Assembly: GCA_024278775.1 (NCBI GenBank)
Contig: JAJRSP010000047.1
Location: forward strand, 1-34,171
Direction of reading: 5' to 3'
DNA: 34,171 nt
Origin: Planctomycetota bacterium
GTDB taxonomy: Bacteria > Planctomycetota > Phycisphaerae > UBA1845
The translations under genes were made by a program, and so were the position numbers. The notes beneath the pieces are model-generated. The model did not search any database and had not been told where the DNA came from. It saw only the letters and a list, made by a program, of their open reading frames with translations. Positions 32,213 to 34,171 of the stretch are shown here, piece after piece. Position 1 is the stretch's first letter. Every line of letters starts with the position of its first letter.

Positions 32213-32788
32213 ATGGCTGATCGTAAGAAAGATCGAGTTGAGTTTGTCGAGCTGTTGAAACCGGTTCGGCATGCGTTGTACAGCCATGCTCGATGGGCGT
32301 TGTGGGACAAGACGCTGGCCGCCGATGTCGTGCAGGACGCCATACTCGTGGCGTGGCGGAATCTTTTTCGATTTGAGATGGGAACGAACTTTCGCGCGTG
32401 GATCTTTCGGATTTTGATCAACAAAATCTATAACTACAACCGTCGTACCTCCCGCAGCAAGGAGTGCCCGCTGGCTGACAATGCGTTCGAGTTGTTTGAA
32501 GCTATGGAGCGGGAAAACGCGTGGGAAACGCTGCTCGATCTACCGAAACTGCTGTCGAACATGCTGGATGGACGATTGGTGGATGCGTTGGAGAAGTTAC
32601 CTTCCTCTGAGAAGCATTGCTTTTTGCTTTTTCAGTTACAAGGGTTTACGTACAAGGAAATCGCTACGGTGCTGGATATTCCGCTTGGGACGGTGATGTC
32701 GAATATGCATCGGGCTCGTAAAAACCTTCGAGAGCGGTTGGCGTCGCTTGCTGTCGAACGCGGTCTAGTGAAGGAGGCCGGATCATGA
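32213..32788 (+). CDS. ECF-type RNA polymerase sigma factor
   Basis: A 191-residue sigma factor. Region 2 (about 10-85) includes LLKPVRHALYSHARWAL, the core-binding helix AADVVQDAILVAWRNL and the -10 recognition helix FRAWIFRILINKIYNYNRR. Region 4 (about 120-180) includes ALEKLPSSEKHCFLLFQLQG and the helix-turn-helix FTYKEIATVLDIPLGTVMSN, followed by MHRARKNLRERL. This is the standard ECF layout. The last codons overlap the start of the anti-sigma gene (ATGA), so the two are co-translated, and the DUF3179 gene follows. The sigma factor probably drives its own operon and perhaps the divergent unknown gene. ATG 32213 has no clear ribosome-binding site. Confidence 0.93.
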   Translation: MADRKKDRVEFVELLKPVRHALYSHARWALWDKTLAADVVQDAILVAWRNLFRFEMGTNFRAWIFRILINKIYNYNRRTSRSKECPLADNAFELFEAMERENAWETLLDLPKLLSNMLDGRLVDALEKLPSSEKHCFLLFQLQGFTYKEIATVLDIPLGTVMSNMHRARKNLRERLASLAVERGLVKEAGS

Positions 32789-33561
32789 ATTGCCATGAAG
32801 CGCGCAAATGGATGAGCCCTTACCTCGACTCTGAGCTTGGGCAAACGAAAACATTTGAAATCAGCGAGCATTTGCAGCAGTGTGTCTCCTGTGGCACACG
32901 GTTCGACGCGGAACGACGCGTCGATGCGATGATGTGCGAGCGGCTTGAGCTTGAGCCCATGCCCGATGAGCTGTGGGACAAGCTGAAGGCGATCCCCGAG
33001 GCGGGGGGGGCCTTTCGATGGCGTTTGTGGGGATCGCGGTTGGCGTTGGCTGCCGCGGTCGTTCTCGCGACGATCGTTTATTGGCCCGACGTGGCCGTGC
33101 CGGTCACCCCGAAGGTGGTGAGTGAGTTTGTGGCGCGTGTACCAATCCCTCAGGCGTTCGATACGCCCGGAGATCGTGTTGCCGCGGTCGAGTCGGTATC
33201 TGATATGCTGCGGCGGGAGTTCGGCCTATCGTTGTCCCTGCCCGCTCAGGGTCGCATGCCGGAAGGTCATTTGAGTTTTGAAGTGGTCAGTGCGGTCATA
33301 CACCGGGATCAGGATGGTTATGAATACGTGGAGGTTCATCTGAACTGTTGCGGATCGCCTGTGCTGTTGGCTTTCGCACGAGGCTCGGGTGGCCTATGGC
33401 CGGACTTGTTCGGTGGATTGCCACTGCACGGTGCGCTGGACGAGCAGATGTATGATGGGGTTCACGTGGCGTCTCGCTTCATCGGCGACAGCATGGTGGT
33501 GATCGCCGCCAGGCATCCGGTGTCGCATATTATTGAGGGGTTGCACAGGACGGGTGTCTAG
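32785..33561 (+). CDS. zinc-finger (ZAS/zf-HC2) transmembrane anti-sigma factor
   Basis: A 258-residue protein partnering the preceding sigma factor. The N-terminal anti-sigma domain (MNCHEARKWMSPYLDSELG, about 1-45) has the zinc motif HxxxCxxC in EHLQQCVSCGTRF plus the earlier Cys3/His4. One membrane helix (LALAAAVVLATIVYWP, about 84-99) follows, then an outer domain of about 155 residues. The outer domain contains a vicinal Cys pair, C188-C189, in HLNCCGSPVLLAFARGSG, a possible redox-sensitive site. It should hold the sigma factor at the membrane until a signal releases it. The ATG overlaps the sigma stop by 4 bp. The DUF3179 gene starts 26 bp later. Confidence 0.9.
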   Translation: MNCHEARKWMSPYLDSELGQTKTFEISEHLQQCVSCGTRFDAERRVDAMMCERLELEPMPDELWDKLKAIPEAGGAFRWRLWGSRLALAAAVVLATIVYWPDVAVPVTPKVVSEFVARVPIPQAFDTPGDRVAAVESVSDMLRREFGLSLSLPAQGRMPEGHLSFEVVSAVIHRDQDGYEYVEVHLNCCGSPVLLAFARGSGGLWPDLFGGLPLHGALDEQMYDGVHVASRFIGDSMVVIAARHPVSHIIEGLHRTGV

Positions 33562-33587
33562 CCACCTGGGCGTTACGGGGAAGCCAC

Positions 33588-34171
33588 GTGACCGATCGAG
33601 ACGAACTTCAGACGGCAGATGTGCCCCGGGCAGCGTCAACGCATGCCTGGGTCATTGTGATCGTATTGCTTTTGTTCAGCGCCTATGCGCTCCGCATGAC
33701 GATCAATCGCTCCGCAGCCAGGACGTTGTCCGAGCTCATCACCGGCGAGGTCACTAAACGCCCCGGTGCCTACAGCAAGATTCGTCGCGACGGCGGTCGG
33801 CAGTATCTCTGGGCGAAGGGTCCGAAGGTTCCCGGCAATCCGGAGTCGGAATGGTTCGACATGACGGGTTCACCGCTCGAGTTGGAGGCGGTCAACCACG
33901 GTATTGGCCGTGATTGTATTCCCGCGATCAACGATCCGGTCTTCGTCAAGCCGGATGACCCCAGGTTCCTGAGGCGGTGGGGGAAGGGTGACCGCGCGGA
34001 TGTGTCACGCCTCCAGGTGATTGGCGTGGAACTGCGGGGCGTTGCCAAGGCGTACCCCGTGGCGCTAATGAGCCGTCACGAACTCGTCAACGATGACTTT
34101 GCCGGTAAGCCGGTGACCGTCGGTTGGTGACCGCTGGACCGACTGTCCGTCGTGTACGGACGCGAAATCGA
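33588..34171 (+). CDS. DUF3179 family protein, probable selenoprotein (UGA at conserved Cys), 3' end outside window
   Basis: The frame from GTG 33588 (GGGGAA about 6 nt upstream) encodes an N-terminal membrane helix (AWVIVIVLLLFSAYALRM, about 20-37) and then DUF3179 landmarks: GRDCIPAINDPVFVKP, LQVIGVELRGVAKAYPVALM and RHELVNDDFAGKPVTVGW. At 34128-34130 a TGA falls exactly where the family has its Cys (consensus VNDxxxGxPVxVxxCPL). The same frame continues PLDRLSVVYGREI to the window end, matching the family in length and in R/VVY positions. A SECIS-like hairpin follows. I therefore annotate read-through with Sec at residue 181. DUF3179 proteins have no proven activity; I recall (seleno)protein naming for the family. 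It is the third gene of the sigma/anti-sigma operon. A nonsense mutation or sequencing error is the alternative. Confidence 0.75.
34131..34162 (+). promoter_or_regulatory. candidate bacterial SECIS element
   Basis: After the TGA at 34128-34130, GTCCGT (34145-34150) and ACGGAC (34156-34161) form a perfect 6-bp stem (a U-G pair at 34144/34162 may extend it) around loop CGTGT. The loop begins 20 nt after the UGA and has G as its second base. As I recall, bacterial SECIS elements need a short upper stem, a loop about 16-37 nt after the UGA and a G in the first two loop bases; this one meets all three. Confidence 0.6.

Noticed and set aside
34128..34130. TGA reassigned as a sense codon genome-wide
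   Set aside because: TGA closes several well-defined genes here (response regulator, YdjY protein, ECF sigma at 23928), and prfB keeps its UGA-dependent frameshift, so TGA is a working stop.

Overview
The window looks like a chromosomal segment from a free-living Gram-negative bacterium of moderately high GC, most likely a planctomycete (perhaps a Phycisphaerae-like lineage). This is an inference from several signs: dockerin/EF-hand-like tails on a secreted subtilase and on a small membrane protein, two ECF sigma loci, YdjY and DUF3179 family genes, a PilM protein carrying a PilN-like tail, and frequent GTG/TTG starts backed by good Shine-Dalgarno sites. No phage, insertion sequence, integrase or CRISPR array is visible.

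Layout: (1) 1-1316, the end of a respiratory-maturation cluster: ABC-2 permease tail, SCO1 copper chaperone, DUF420 membrane protein. (2) 1454-2671, a possible 27-residue membrane peptide, tRNA-Tyr(GTA) and metF. (3) 3038-5403, an OprP/OprO-type porin, a 60-residue lipoprotein followed by two strong hairpins, and an all-alpha dUTPase. (4) 5534-8231, an overlapping membrane histidine kinase and FixJ-like regulator. (5) 8281-9896 (minus), mtaB with a one-base frameshift. (6) 10007-18706, a type IV pilus-like envelope cluster: PilM-PilN fusion, two single-pass periplasmic proteins and a PilQ-type secretin; then a YdjY-domain protein and kdsD. (7) 20911-24505, a secreted S8 protease divergent from an ECF sigma factor and an EF-hand membrane protein. 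(8) 24568-28789 (minus), an NhaC antiporter, pyrE and purB. (9) 28968-31114, a lipoprotein cyclophilin and prfB with the classical +1 programmed frameshift. (10) 31286-34171, a membrane-anchored unknown protein divergent from an ECF sigma/anti-sigma pair that leads into a DUF3179 gene running off the window.

The most notable signal is in that last gene. An in-frame TGA lies exactly where the family has its conserved Cys, coding resemblance continues after it, and a perfect 6-bp hairpin with a G-containing loop starts 15 nt downstream, as expected of a bacterial SECIS. I read it as a probable selenoprotein. Conventional gene calling would end the protein at the TGA.

Two other breaks look like single missing bases: mtaB near 8580, and the 3' end of the third pilus gene near 15205, where a protein-like frame continues 33 codons past the stop. 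Both could be assembly errors or real mutations. Homology statements rest on reading motifs by eye; no database search was run.
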